Below, in pieces: positions 37,464 to 45,837 of a DNA stretch of 62,633 bases. The notes below the pieces were generated by a model. That model was not told the DNA's origin and made no database searches. It was given only the letters and a program-made list of their open reading frames with translations. The stretch covers positions 1-62,633 of the forward strand of contig JAJRPI010000041.1 of NCBI GenBank assembly GCA_024280895.1, read 5' to 3'. Positions within the stretch are counted from its first letter, which is position 1. Each line of letters opens with the position of its first letter. Origin of the DNA: Alphaproteobacteria bacterium (GTDB lineage Bacteria; Pseudomonadota; Alphaproteobacteria; Rhizobiales; JAKIUO01). The translations under genes and the position numbers were made by a program.

Positions 37464-39086
37464 ATGAAGCAATCTTTTGAAGTCGGTAATGCGTATTCCA
37501 GACGGCGAAACACGCGATCAGCACGAAGGCTTGACCCCAGCGTGCGTGAGGCGCGTGAGAAACTGACGCATCGCACGGATGCGCGCCCGGAATTTGAGCA
37601 TGAGCTGCTCTATCTGTTTGCTCAAAACAGCATCAAAGCTTCCATCATTCTGCCATTGATTGCCGCGATTGTTGCGCTGGCTAGTCTGGCCTGGACGCCT
37701 CCAGATTATGTTAGCCTCTGGCTAGGCGCGTTATTTGTCAGCTCGCTGGTTCTGGTTTTGCTGTGCCATCGGTTGATTAATCTGCCGCGTAAGCAGGTCA
37801 AGGTGCATATCTGGCGCACTAAGATCATGACAGCCGAGTTTTTGCATGGATTGAGCTGGGGTGCCGTGGCTCTGTTTGGATTGTCCTCGGGAGATCACCG
37901 CGCCCACATGTTTGTTTTTGTGACACTTAGTATTGTCACTTCTTTGCGCATGATGCTGGCCAATGCGGCGCTTAGCATTGTTTATGTGGGGACGCTGCCA
38001 GTGATCCTTGCCTTGTTTGCGCGTTTTTGGTATCTCAACACGCCGTTTTACTGGGCGATGGCCAGTATGGCCGTTGGCACCTACATCTTTTTCATCTATC
38101 TGATGTCGCATTTGCATGCCAATACGCTCACCACTTTGATGTTGCGCACGGAAAAAGACAGCTTGATTGCAGAGCTTGAACAGGCGCATTCGGTTTCAGA
38201 AGAGGGGCGAAGGCGCGCTGAGGCGGCCAACTTGGCCAAGTCTCGTTTTCTGGCTACCATGAGCCACGAGCTGCGCACACCTCTGAATGCCATTATCGGT
38301 TTTTCTGAAATGATGAAAGACGAAATGCTGGGGGCGCACAATGTGAGCGCTTATAAGGGTTATTCGAACGATATTCATACCAGCGGTCAGCATTTGCTGA
38401 ATTTGATCAATGAAATTCTCGATATTACCCGCATCGAAGCGGGTAAATATGACCTCAATGAAGAAGCCATCTTGTTATCGCATGTTCTTGAAGATTGCTG
38501 TCATCTTGTCAAGATGCGTGCCGACGCGAAAAGTCTGACCATCGTGCAAAACTATCAAACGGGCCTTGAGCGTTTGTGGGCAGATGAGCGTGCCATTCGC
38601 CAGATCGCCCTCAACCTGTTGTCAAATGCCGTCAAATTCACCCCAAATGGTGGCACTATTACGGTGACTGCCGGGCGTACCAGTAATAAAGGGCAATATC
38701 TAAGTATCAAGGATAATGGTCCAGGCATTCCAGAGGAAGAGCTGCCGCGCGTTATGTCGTCATTTGGTCAAGGATCATTGGCCCATGAAAATGCGGAAGG
38801 TGGAACGGGGCTTGGTATCCCGATCGTCAAAGGTCTGATTAAGCTGCATGGCGGACTGTTCGACCTCAAGACGAAAATGCGCGAAGGAACGGAGGTTGTT
38901 GCCATGTTCCCCAAATCACGCGTCTTGCATGTGATGCCGCAAATTCAGCCCGATCTGTTGCTAGCGACCCCGCAGCACGTCGAGACCCCGCACACGCCAG
39001 GGGAAGAGGAGACACCTGCGCAACAATTTATTCCTGACGCCAATGCTACGGATGCGAGCCATAGTGAGGCTTCGTCAGCGGCGTGA
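37464..39086 (+). CDS. Membrane-bound sensor histidine kinase (PleC/DivJ-like core)
   Basis: This 540-residue kinase has five or six N-terminal helices (about residues 55-215), no recognised periplasmic sensor domain, and a short coiled linker. The transmitter core has the H-box ATMSHELRTPLNAIIGF (phosphorylated His), N-box NLLSNAVKFT, G1 DNGPGI and G2 GGTGLGI. The region after the H-box (SEMMKDEMLGAHN...YSNDIHTSGQHLLNLINE) is typical of the alphaproteobacterial PleC/DivJ/PdhS group, which controls cell-cycle phosphorelay. Membership of that group is an inference. The C-terminal 50 residues are low-complexity. No response regulator is adjacent. Confidence 0.88.
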   Translation: MKQSFEVGNAYSRRRNTRSARRLDPSVREAREKLTHRTDARPEFEHELLYLFAQNSIKASIILPLIAAIVALASLAWTPPDYVSLWLGALFVSSLVLVLLCHRLINLPRKQVKVHIWRTKIMTAEFLHGLSWGAVALFGLSSGDHRAHMFVFVTLSIVTSLRMMLANAALSIVYVGTLPVILALFARFWYLNTPFYWAMASMAVGTYIFFIYLMSHLHANTLTTLMLRTEKDSLIAELEQAHSVSEEGRRRAEAANLAKSRFLATMSHELRTPLNAIIGFSEMMKDEMLGAHNVSAYKGYSNDIHTSGQHLLNLINEILDITRIEAGKYDLNEEAILLSHVLEDCCHLVKMRADAKSLTIVQNYQTGLERLWADERAIRQIALNLLSNAVKFTPNGGTITVTAGRTSNKGQYLSIKDNGPGIPEEELPRVMSSFGQGSLAHENAEGGTGLGIPIVKGLIKLHGGLFDLKTKMREGTEVVAMFPKSRVLHVMPQIQPDLLLATPQHVETPHTPGEEETPAQQFIPDANATDASHSEASSAA

Positions 39087-39267
39087 GCGCGGAAGTAAAT
39101 ATTTGCGGCAGCTAGGGTCAGGACCCTGGATATCCAGACTTTTTTGCGCCGACCTTAACATTACCGCTTTATCGCATTATTCTACCGCTCAAATGATTGT
39201 CGTGCGTTAAATCTACACGCCAATGAGCGTTAAAAATGAATGTTAAAATGAAACGGGATCAAATTCC

Positions 39268-39972
39268 ATGACAGCCTGGCTGGGTATTATACTGCTTGTT
39301 ATTGCGGCAATCATACTGATGTTGCGGGCAGATGGCGGCACCATTGGTGGGCTGGAACAAGGCGAATTTGCAGGCATCATGACAGGCATCGCACTGCTGA
39401 TTTTCATTGGTGGCGGCACAGTGATGTCCTATCGGGGGCAGGGCTCGCGGATGATCAAGGACATTGCGATTTGGTTGGCAATTATGTTGGCACTGATCAC
39501 TGTCTATAGTTTTCGCTTTGAGTTCGAGACGGTGGCGCGCCGGGTAGCTGGTGAATTGATGCCAGGGCTTGTTAATTCGAGTACCCGCAATAGTAATGGT
39601 GAAAGTGTTGTTGAGATACCAAGGCGTCTCAATGGGCATTATGTGACACGTGTGCGTGTCAATGGAGCGCCAATCGAGATGATGGTGGACACAGGAGCCA
39701 GCGGTGTTGTTTTGACCCCGCAAGATGCGCAAAAAGCCGGCATTGATATCTCCACACTGTCCTATTCTGTGCCAGTTAGCACGGCCAATGGACAAGCCAT
39801 GGTAGCAATGGCACGATTGCAGGCTATTTCAATCGGCGATATCAGTGCAAGAAATCTGCTCGCCCATATCGCCCGTCCAGGTGCCTTGTCCCAAAGTCTG
39901 CTCGGTATGAGTTTCTTAAGCCGTTTGCGCTCATATGAAGTCAAGAATGGTGTTCTGATCTTGCGGCGATAG
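39268..39972 (+). CDS. TIGR02281-type retropepsin-like membrane aspartic protease
   Basis: This 234-residue protein has two or three N-terminal helices (residues 4-22, 30-50 and 68-88) and a clan AA aspartic protease domain. The active-site loop is MVDTGASGVVLT (Asp-Thr-Gly), and the second hallmark is LLGMSFLSRLRSYEV. Single-domain retropepsin-like proteins of this type act as dimers; their targets are unknown. A second, related gene follows 109 bases downstream in the same direction, which points to a duplication. Confidence 0.85.
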   Translation: MTAWLGIILLVIAAIILMLRADGGTIGGLEQGEFAGIMTGIALLIFIGGGTVMSYRGQGSRMIKDIAIWLAIMLALITVYSFRFEFETVARRVAGELMPGLVNSSTRNSNGESVVEIPRRLNGHYVTRVRVNGAPIEMMVDTGASGVVLTPQDAQKAGIDISTLSYSVPVSTANGQAMVAMARLQAISIGDISARNLLAHIARPGALSQSLLGMSFLSRLRSYEVKNGVLILRR

Positions 39973-40081
39973 GCTCAGAACTCAGCAAAACGACTCTTTT
40001 GATCCAAAATAAAGGTGATTTGGCAGGATTCTTGAATATTATAAGAGTTCATATTCATGACAGCTGCCCGAACAGGAGATC

Positions 40082-40657
40082 TTGATGACCAGCGGAATGC
40101 GCCATATCCTCAGCGAGGCCGTGCTGTGGCTATCTGTGTTTGTAATTGCCTTGGCTGCTTTTTTCTATCTTGATGATCGTATTGGGGCTTATTTAGAGCA
40201 ACTGGCGGAGCAGCCGCAAGAGGTTAGCGAGCGTGTCGCTAAATCGGCGCAACGCGAAGAGCTGTCCGAGCAGCAAGATGAAAGTGGTTATGGCCGCGTC
40301 GTTCTGCAAGCGGGGCGTGGCGGGCACTTCGCCGTCAATGCTTATATCAATGATAGCACGGTCCAGCTGATGGCGGATACCGGCGCAACCTATGTGGCGC
40401 TGACTTATGAAGATGCCGATAGTCTTGGTCTGACCTATAATTTAAAATATACTGGCCGGGCTCGTACTGCTAACGGGGTGACAAAAGTTGCGCCAGTGAT
40501 ACTGCAATCCATCCAGATCGGCGATATCGAAGTCAAGAATGTCAAAGCTTTCGTGCACGAAGAGGGTGCGTTGCATATCAGCTTGCTGGGGATGAGCTTT
40601 ATCGGGCGCTTGGAGCGCTTCGAAATGAGCGGCCGACAATTGGTCTTAATTCAATAG
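40082..40657 (+). CDS. TIGR02281-type retropepsin-like membrane aspartic protease, second copy
   Basis: This 191-residue protein has a single N-terminal helix (residues 10-30) and the same protease domain as the gene upstream. The active-site loop is MADTGATYVALT, and LLGMSFIGRLERFEM matches the paralogue almost word for word. The Asp-Thr-Gly is kept. Compared with the first copy, the linker is longer and Gln/Glu-rich. The pair may form homo- or heterodimers at the inner membrane; this is an inference. A palindromic repeat cluster begins 4 bases after the stop. Confidence 0.85.
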   Translation: MMTSGMRHILSEAVLWLSVFVIALAAFFYLDDRIGAYLEQLAEQPQEVSERVAKSAQREELSEQQDESGYGRVVLQAGRGGHFAVNAYINDSTVQLMADTGATYVALTYEDADSLGLTYNLKYTGRARTANGVTKVAPVILQSIQIGDIEVKNVKAFVHEEGALHISLLGMSFIGRLERFEMSGRQLVLIQ

Positions 40658-40661
40658 TTTG

Positions 40662-41009
40662 ATCTCACGGCTATTCCGCCTAACGGCGGGCCTCCGATGG
40701 GGCGGGCAACGTCCGGCGCGTGGTCACGCTTGCCTCCCGCTGGTCGGATTTCTTTGCCATCAAACAGACCTTTTAATTATAAAGAAATACCGATGTACTC
40801 ATCGGCAAGGCCGACTGGCCGCCGCGCATTGCGCGCCTATCGGAGGCCCGCCGTTAGGCGGAATAGCCGTGAGATATATCCAACTCACCGATGTACTCAT
40901 CGGCAAGGCCGACTGGCCGCCGGGCATTGCCCGCCCCATCGCCCTCAAACAGCGAAGCGATAGGGTAACTAAAATGGAGGCCGCGCGTTAGCGCGAATAG
41001 CCGTGAGAT
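40662..41009. repeat. Cluster of intergenic palindromic repeats
   Basis: Within 350 bases there are three kinds of repeat. A perfect 37-base inverted repeat lies at 40662-40698 and 40839-40875. A 36-base direct repeat (ACCGATGTACTCATCGGC...) lies at 40789-40824 and 40887-40922. A degenerate third copy of the inverted-repeat arm is at 40974-41009. A unit GCCCTCAAACAGCG at 40941-40970 is also found in tandem at 58936-59005. Stem pairs change together (GCGCATTGCGC against GGGCATTGCCC), so these fold as hairpins in DNA or RNA. This looks like a REP-type or small non-autonomous element family. Confidence 0.8.
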
Positions 41010-41461
41010 CAACCGGACTCATGAGAAATAAGTTTAGCTCTTTTTTCCAGTTGCGGGCGACCGACAAGGGTCAGGTCGTAGCCCACATCAAATACCTCTT
41101 CGATGAGATCTTCGATTTCCCTGTTTTGCAATTGTGACAGGGCCCAAACGAGGGCAGCGCGATAACCGGCGCGGCAATAGACAAATACTGGTTTTGGCGC
41201 AGCGTCATAGGCTGCTTTAAAGCGCAGGACTTCTTCTTCGCTGATGTGGTGACGGTCTTCAACAATGGCCTGGGCAAAGCTCATGCCCAGCTGCCCGGCG
41301 ACCTTCTCGCATTGGCGTGCGGTCAGCACGCGTATTTCTTCGCTGTCTTGCTGATTGCAGATAACTGATCGTATGCCAAAGCGCGATAGCTGGGCAAGCA
41401 TCGCCGCTGTTGGCGTGGCGCCGACCCAAATATCTTTCGTCAATTTTCTTGGTGCCGCCAC
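41009..41461 (-). CDS. DUF442/TIGR01244-family phosphatase- or sulfurtransferase-like protein
   Basis: This is a 150-residue single-domain protein. KDIWVGATPTAAMLAQL at the start, an internal FGIRSVICNQQDSEE and the active-site loop VFVYCRAGYRAALVW (C-x5-R) fit the DUF442 (BLH phosphatase-like) family with a Cys-based dual-specificity-phosphatase fold. The family loop is usually CRSGTRS; here it reads CRAGYRA, with the catalytic Cys and Arg retained. The role is unsettled (phosphatase or sulfur transfer). Its stop touches the palindromic repeat cluster. Confidence 0.82.
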   Translation of the reverse strand: MAAPRKLTKDIWVGATPTAAMLAQLSRFGIRSVICNQQDSEEIRVLTARQCEKVAGQLGMSFAQAIVEDRHHISEEEVLRFKAAYDAAPKPVFVYCRAGYRAALVWALSQLQNREIEDLIEEVFDVGYDLTLVGRPQLEKRAKLISHESG

Positions 41462-41890
41462 GGGTGAGCTGCCTCCATGTTCTTCAGTTATTTTTTTGTC
41501 TTAGTTGACCCGAGGGGAAAGGACAACAGTCATGACCGATGCAAGGAAAGTCGATCGTGCCTGTCTGCCTCGCAGATTGGCAAGATTAAATTCTATTTAT
41601 TCAAGCATTAATATATATTGTCCTGTTGACACAACCGGCTTTGACAAGGCAGTTAAAGGCAACAGACCTCTCGGTTTGGCAACATTTAAGTGAATGGTTG
41701 CTTGTTGGATAACCATTCCCTGTTTGAAATGGACACTGAAGATGATTGACGGGATTGAATTTGGCGGTGCTGCCACCTATATGGAAGCTGCATTTGAGAC
41801 GGACATCAATCACGATATCTAGATCCATATATTTGGATCAATTTACACCCTAACCTATCACAAATGACCCACCTATAAGGAGACAATAAA
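41462..41890. other. Intergenic region, no confident gene
   Basis: There are 429 bases. A 53-codon frame from an ATG at 41532 has a purine-rich site upstream but shows no family resemblance and is not called. A small inverted repeat GAATGGTT/AACCATTC lies at about 41692-41720. The region ends with AAGGAG before the TusA-family start. Confidence 0.45.
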
Positions 41891-42115
41891 ATGGCTGACG
41901 TAACACTCGATGCAAAAGGTCTGAACTGCCCACTGCCAATCCTCAAGGCTAAAAAAGCCCTCAAGGACGTAACATCTGGCGGCACGCTCGAAATTCTCTC
42001 AACTGATCCAGGTTCAGTTGCTGACTTTGAAAGCTTTTGCAAGACCACTGGTCACGAGTTGCTCGAATCGGGTGAAGATGCCGGTGCCTACCGCTTCTTG
42101 ATCAAAAAGAGCTAA
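41891..42115 (+). CDS. TusA-family sulfur carrier protein
   Basis: This 74-residue protein has the SirA/TusA signature CPLPILKAKKAL with the active Cys (residue about 16) in a C-P-x-P motif. STDPGSVADFESFCKTTGHEL and AYRFLIKK complete the two-layer fold. Family members carry persulfide sulfur to tRNA thiolation, molybdenum cofactor or sulfur oxidation. The partner is not evident here; a YeeE/YedE transporter and a DsrC-like protein occur 14-16 kb away. AAGGAG lies 9 bases before the ATG, so it should be well expressed. A strong terminator follows. Confidence 0.92.
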   Translation: MADVTLDAKGLNCPLPILKAKKALKDVTSGGTLEILSTDPGSVADFESFCKTTGHELLESGEDAGAYRFLIKKS

Positions 42116-42174
42116 CGCGGCGAGAGAATCGCACCAACTGCTGTTCTTCAAGAGATCAGGACAAGATAAACATA

Positions 42175-42211
42175 CAAAGGCAGGTTTCGATTGAATCGGA
42201 ACCTGCCTTTG
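42175..42211 (+). terminator. Strong rho-independent terminator
   Basis: The stem CAAAGGCAGGTTTCGATT/AATCGGAACCTGCCTTTG is long and nearly perfect, and lies 59 bases after the TusA-family stop. Confidence 0.88.
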
Positions 42212-42543
42212 TTTCGGGGATGCTCTGATATTTGTGGAATTCTTCCGTGTCCGCCCGTTTAATTGTGCATACTTGTTATATATTCTCTCGTTGTCGCCCA
42301 TTTGTCACAGACAGATCGATCCCAAACTGATACAAATTATGTCGGGATTAAGATTGTTTTGACTAATTTATGGCTAAAAGGTGGGGGACAAGCTGTTTGG
42401 CCAGTTGTTTGAGATGATCGACTGATAAAAAATAACAAGAATTGAAACGGCGTGGATCCAAGATGATCCAACAAAATATTGGATAAGCAGGCTGGCAAAT
42501 GTAAGTCAGATTGCATTGAGTTAACAAGAAGGGTGATTTGAGA
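42212..42543. other. Leader region before the second FadL gene
   Basis: There are 332 bases with no gene. It is AT-rich and probably carries the promoter and 5' leader of the FadL gene. AAGGGTG about 10 bases before the ATG is the likely ribosome site. Confidence 0.5.
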
Positions 42544-43734
42544 ATGAAAAGGTTCACAAAAGCGCTGATGACTACGACAATGGCAATTGCCGCTGGCGCT
42601 CTCATCGCAACAAGTGCCATGGCGACCGATGGCATGTACGGCAATGGTACTGGAGCACGCAATAAAGCGCTCGCTGGTTCAGGTGTTGCGGATCAAAATG
42701 ATTCAACTGCGATGTCAATCAATCCAGCTGGCATGGTTCACTCTGATAACCAGTTTAGCTTTTCTGCTTCATTGTTCTCACCTCTCCGTGAATATAATGT
42801 CGGCGCCGGTATTTCTCAAAGTGATAGCGAGTACTTCGTTATTCCAAATATGGCTTGGACCCATCGTGTTGATGGAAACACCGTGTTCGGCCTGAGTATG
42901 TACGGCAATGGCGGTATGAATAGCGATTATCCTGTTAACTTTGCTGGGGCTCCTAATCTAGGGATCGATTTGCAGCAGATCTTTTTGTCTGCTGGTATGG
43001 CGAAAAGTTATGGTAATATCTCGGTTGGTCTTGCTCCCATCCTTGCCATCCAGATTTTTTCAGCTGATGGTGTTCCAGGTAACAGCGAGAATACAGATAT
43101 TGCTGTCGGTGTTGGTGTGCGCGGTGGTGTAGAGGTTGCTCTTGCGCCAAACTTCCGGGTTGCAGCAGCTGGTACGACACCAATCTATATGAGTGCGTTT
43201 ACAAGCTATGACCAGCCAGGTCAGTTGTTTGGGATTGATGAAGGTAGGTTGAATTTACCAGGAACCGTCCAGCTTGGCGTTGCATTCGATCTGATGCCTA
43301 GCTTTACGATCATGGCTGATTATAAGCGCATTTTCTATGGCTCTGAGAAAGTAATCGGAACTGCTGCATTGGCTGGTGGTTTTGGGTGGAGTGATATCAA
43401 TATTTATAAATTCGGTGCTGAATGGGATATCAATCCTGGTTTCACACTAAGAGCAGGGTATTCCTATAATGACAATCCGCTGTCATCTGCTGGCGGCTCT
43501 GGCTTCCCTAACGTTCTTGCTCCAGCGACCGTTCAACACCATTTCACTGGTGGTGCCAAGGTCAAAATGACCGAGACATTGGATCTCGAATTGGCTGGTA
43601 TGTACGCTCCAGAAGAGACCGTGTCGGCCGTTGCTGGTGGTGCTTCCCCAGCTTCGACAGTTTCAATGCATCAGTTCGAAGCAACTGTTGGCGTCATATG
43701 GCATCTTGGAACGCCTGAAGCCCCATTGAAATAA
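42544..43734 (+). CDS. FadL/OMPP1-family outer membrane transport protein, second member
   Basis: This 396-residue outer-membrane barrel has a signal peptide (to about residue 27, ending SAMA) and the hatch segment NKALAGSGVADQNDSTAM followed by SINPAGMVH. Many Gly/aromatic-alternating strands follow, such as FGLSMYGNGGMNSDYP. It is a different branch from the 34803 gene, so the substrates probably differ. The ATG at 42544 is preferred to a TTG at 42538. A strong terminator ends the gene. It is most likely a long-chain fatty acid or aromatic-compound importer. Confidence 0.88.
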   Translation: MKRFTKALMTTTMAIAAGALIATSAMATDGMYGNGTGARNKALAGSGVADQNDSTAMSINPAGMVHSDNQFSFSASLFSPLREYNVGAGISQSDSEYFVIPNMAWTHRVDGNTVFGLSMYGNGGMNSDYPVNFAGAPNLGIDLQQIFLSAGMAKSYGNISVGLAPILAIQIFSADGVPGNSENTDIAVGVGVRGGVEVALAPNFRVAAAGTTPIYMSAFTSYDQPGQLFGIDEGRLNLPGTVQLGVAFDLMPSFTIMADYKRIFYGSEKVIGTAALAGGFGWSDINIYKFGAEWDINPGFTLRAGYSYNDNPLSSAGGSGFPNVLAPATVQHHFTGGAKVKMTETLDLELAGMYAPEETVSAVAGGASPASTVSMHQFEATVGVIWHLGTPEAPLK

Positions 43735-43784
43735 AGATGTTCGGAGGAGTGCCGGGGGGCTGCTTCTCTAGAGCAAAATTTAAG

Positions 43785-43814
43785 AAAGCCGATCCTTTTA
43801 GGGTCGGCTTTTTT
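43785..43814 (+). terminator. Rho-independent terminator
   Basis: The stem AAGCCGATCC/GGGTCGGCTT is followed by TTTTT. It ends the second FadL gene. Confidence 0.85.
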
Positions 43815-43960
43815 GTGTGCGGGTGTCATGAATTTTTAGGTTGCAATTAGTTACACTGATTAGGTTCAGCTTTGCACGATGTCGTGTGGGCGAAGGAGGT
43901 GGTGCAACATCTTGCACCCTACGGCTAGGCCCAAAACATTCCAGCTAAAGTGCCCTTTTT

Positions 43961-45613
43961 CTACATAAAGGCATCGCGAGCGGGGGCGTCTTTGTGAGCT
44001 TTGTCGTCAAATTCCAGCCCGCGATCTTTCGCCAGTAAAATCATGGCCCGTTCGGCTAATGCTGTGATGGTCAAGAGGGGGTTGGCGCCAAGTGACGAAG
44101 GGATGATTGAACCATCGACAATATAAAGCCCGTTATGGACCGCTTTTTTTTCTGTGTCGGATGGATCAAAAATCCGACATTGATGATCGACAACACCATT
44201 TTCAGCGCTGTCAGCCATACGGCATCCTCCAAGTGGGTGTACTGTGATTAGCTTGCTGCCAAGAAAGGCGTCCCTGACCGGATTTTGCATATATTCGGCC
44301 CTCAATTTTTCGAACAGCCGTGTCAGGAGTTTTTTACCGCGACCAAAAACTGGCTGATCAGCGACATTGGGCCATTCCAGAAGAGCGCGATCGCTGCTCA
44401 TGGTGAGCTCGCCCGACGCATCATCATGTCCGACAATATAAAAACACTGGCTCGATGTGAGGTCGCCTTTATAGGCGCCATTGATGAGGATTTTGAGGGC
44501 GCGCAAGGGTTTGCCGCGCATTAGGCTTTTTAACGGAGCAAGGGCTGCCATCAACGTGATCATGGTGCCCGCTTGTAATTTGATCTGACTGCGCGGATCG
44601 ACATCCTCTTGCAAGGAAATCATGCCAATGCAATTTGGTCCAACAGGCTGGGTCGGATTGGTGCGCGGAGGATGGCCAATGGCGATGCCGTTGACTCGGT
44701 CTGGTATATCGTGGCCAAAGGCCAGATCATCGCCGTTTGCTGAAAAACCCTTGCCAAGCTGTTTGGAGAGCGCCAGTCCTTGCTGTTTTGAGCGCATGAG
44801 GATTTCTGTGGTACCAATGACGCCGGCCGATAGGATGATTATCTCTGCCTTGATCGATCCCTTGGTGTGCCTTTTGCCTGTACGCTCTTCAAGCTGATCA
44901 TAAAAGATCCGCCAGTGATCGGCGTGTTTGCGCACGAATTTGACGTCCATACTAGTAAAGAGCGAGGCCGAAAAATGCACCGCGTCGGTCAAGTAGCTAT
45001 TGGTTACAGTGGTTTTGGCTCCCACATTACAGCCCATCCAACAGTCGCCGCACTGCGTGCAGGCATTTTGCAAGACATGGGCTTTGTTAAAGCCGGGCGT
45101 GTAATTGATGGTCGATGGAACGAGTTCTACCTTGACTGAACTGTTTTCTGGGGGACCGTTTTTTATCTCTTGAGCACATGTTTGCAGGCTTATAAATTTC
45201 AACAAATCCGCTCCGCCAGGGCAGTGGGCGATATTGAGCATTTCTTTGGCTCTCGCAAAGCCTTTTGATAAATATGCGTCCCCTGCAATTTGCGTGGGCC
45301 AGTTCTGCTGCTCAAACACCCAGGGTTCGGGGCGAAAAGCCAGGCCCGCATTGATCAAGGAGCCACCTCCAAGACCGCATGCTGAAAGCACGTGCATCTG
45401 CTTGCCAAGTCGCAAATCGAATAGGGCGTTGTTGGGGCCAAGATTGACTGTTTTTCCAACTATCCGCGCGCGGTCCCACAAGCCCTTGGCGGTATTGCTG
45501 AAATCACCGGGGCGCCATTGACGCCCTTTCTCCAGGACGCATACGCGCAATCCCATGCGGGCAAGGCGACTGGCTGCGACGCCTCCGCCATAGCCTGATC
45601 CAATGATCACCAC
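43961..45613 (-). CDS. GMC-family FAD oxidoreductase, frame-shifted at its start by a poly-C tract
   Basis: This 550-codon frame (from a GTG) encodes a cholesterol-oxidase-like GMC flavoprotein. It has the FAD-binding VIIGSGYGGGVAASRLA at the start, CGLGGGSLINAG, a Cys-rich CTQCGDCWMGCNVGAKTT that could hold an Fe-S cluster or disulfides, and HPLGGCRMADSAENGVVD and GANPLLTITALAERA at the active site and C-terminus. Upstream the same frame runs to a stop at 45671-45673 without an ATG. An ATG at 45663 is out of frame by a tract of 11 Cs (45637-45647 on the plus strand as Gs). With 9 or 12 Cs it would give an N-terminus ending in HYDVVIIGSG, as expected. The gene may be phase-variable, mis-sequenced or a slightly broken copy. 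Confidence 0.82.
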   Translation of the reverse strand: MVIIGSGYGGGVAASRLARMGLRVCVLEKGRQWRPGDFSNTAKGLWDRARIVGKTVNLGPNNALFDLRLGKQMHVLSACGLGGGSLINAGLAFRPEPWVFEQQNWPTQIAGDAYLSKGFARAKEMLNIAHCPGGADLLKFISLQTCAQEIKNGPPENSSVKVELVPSTINYTPGFNKAHVLQNACTQCGDCWMGCNVGAKTTVTNSYLTDAVHFSASLFTSMDVKFVRKHADHWRIFYDQLEERTGKRHTKGSIKAEIIILSAGVIGTTEILMRSKQQGLALSKQLGKGFSANGDDLAFGHDIPDRVNGIAIGHPPRTNPTQPVGPNCIGMISLQEDVDPRSQIKLQAGTMITLMAALAPLKSLMRGKPLRALKILINGAYKGDLTSSQCFYIVGHDDASGELTMSSDRALLEWPNVADQPVFGRGKKLLTRLFEKLRAEYMQNPVRDAFLGSKLITVHPLGGCRMADSAENGVVDHQCRIFDPSDTEKKAVHNGLYIVDGSIIPSSLGANPLLTITALAERAMILLAKDRGLEFDDKAHKDAPARDAFM

Positions 45614-45636
45614 ATCATAATGGTCTTGCAGCTCAA

Positions 45637-45647
45637 GGGGGGGGGGG
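45637..45647. repeat. Homopolymer tract of 11 G (C on the coding strand)
   Basis: This run lies between the out-of-frame ATG at 45663 and the recognisable FAD-binding sequence of the GMC oxidoreductase. Tracts of this length are prone to slippage in vivo and to sequencing error. Confidence 0.9.
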
Positions 45648-45837
45648 TGGTCAGGGAGCTCATCGGTTGATCATCCAGGTTAACGGAGTGAATGTGCGCA
45701 AAAAAAGTGGCTTGCTCGTGAAATGAAACTGTCTCCCATTATTTAGAGCAGGAACCATGCCAGCTCAAAAGCCTGGTTTATGTTGAGTGAGTGCAGAATT
45801 TTATTATGAACGCGGGGCGGCGTCATCAAATTAGAGA

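Noticed and set aside
41532-41693. Small frame (about 53 codons) with a purine-rich site before ATG 41532
   Set aside because: No family resemblance, uneven codon use, and it lies in an otherwise gene-free stretch; a chance frame is more likely.
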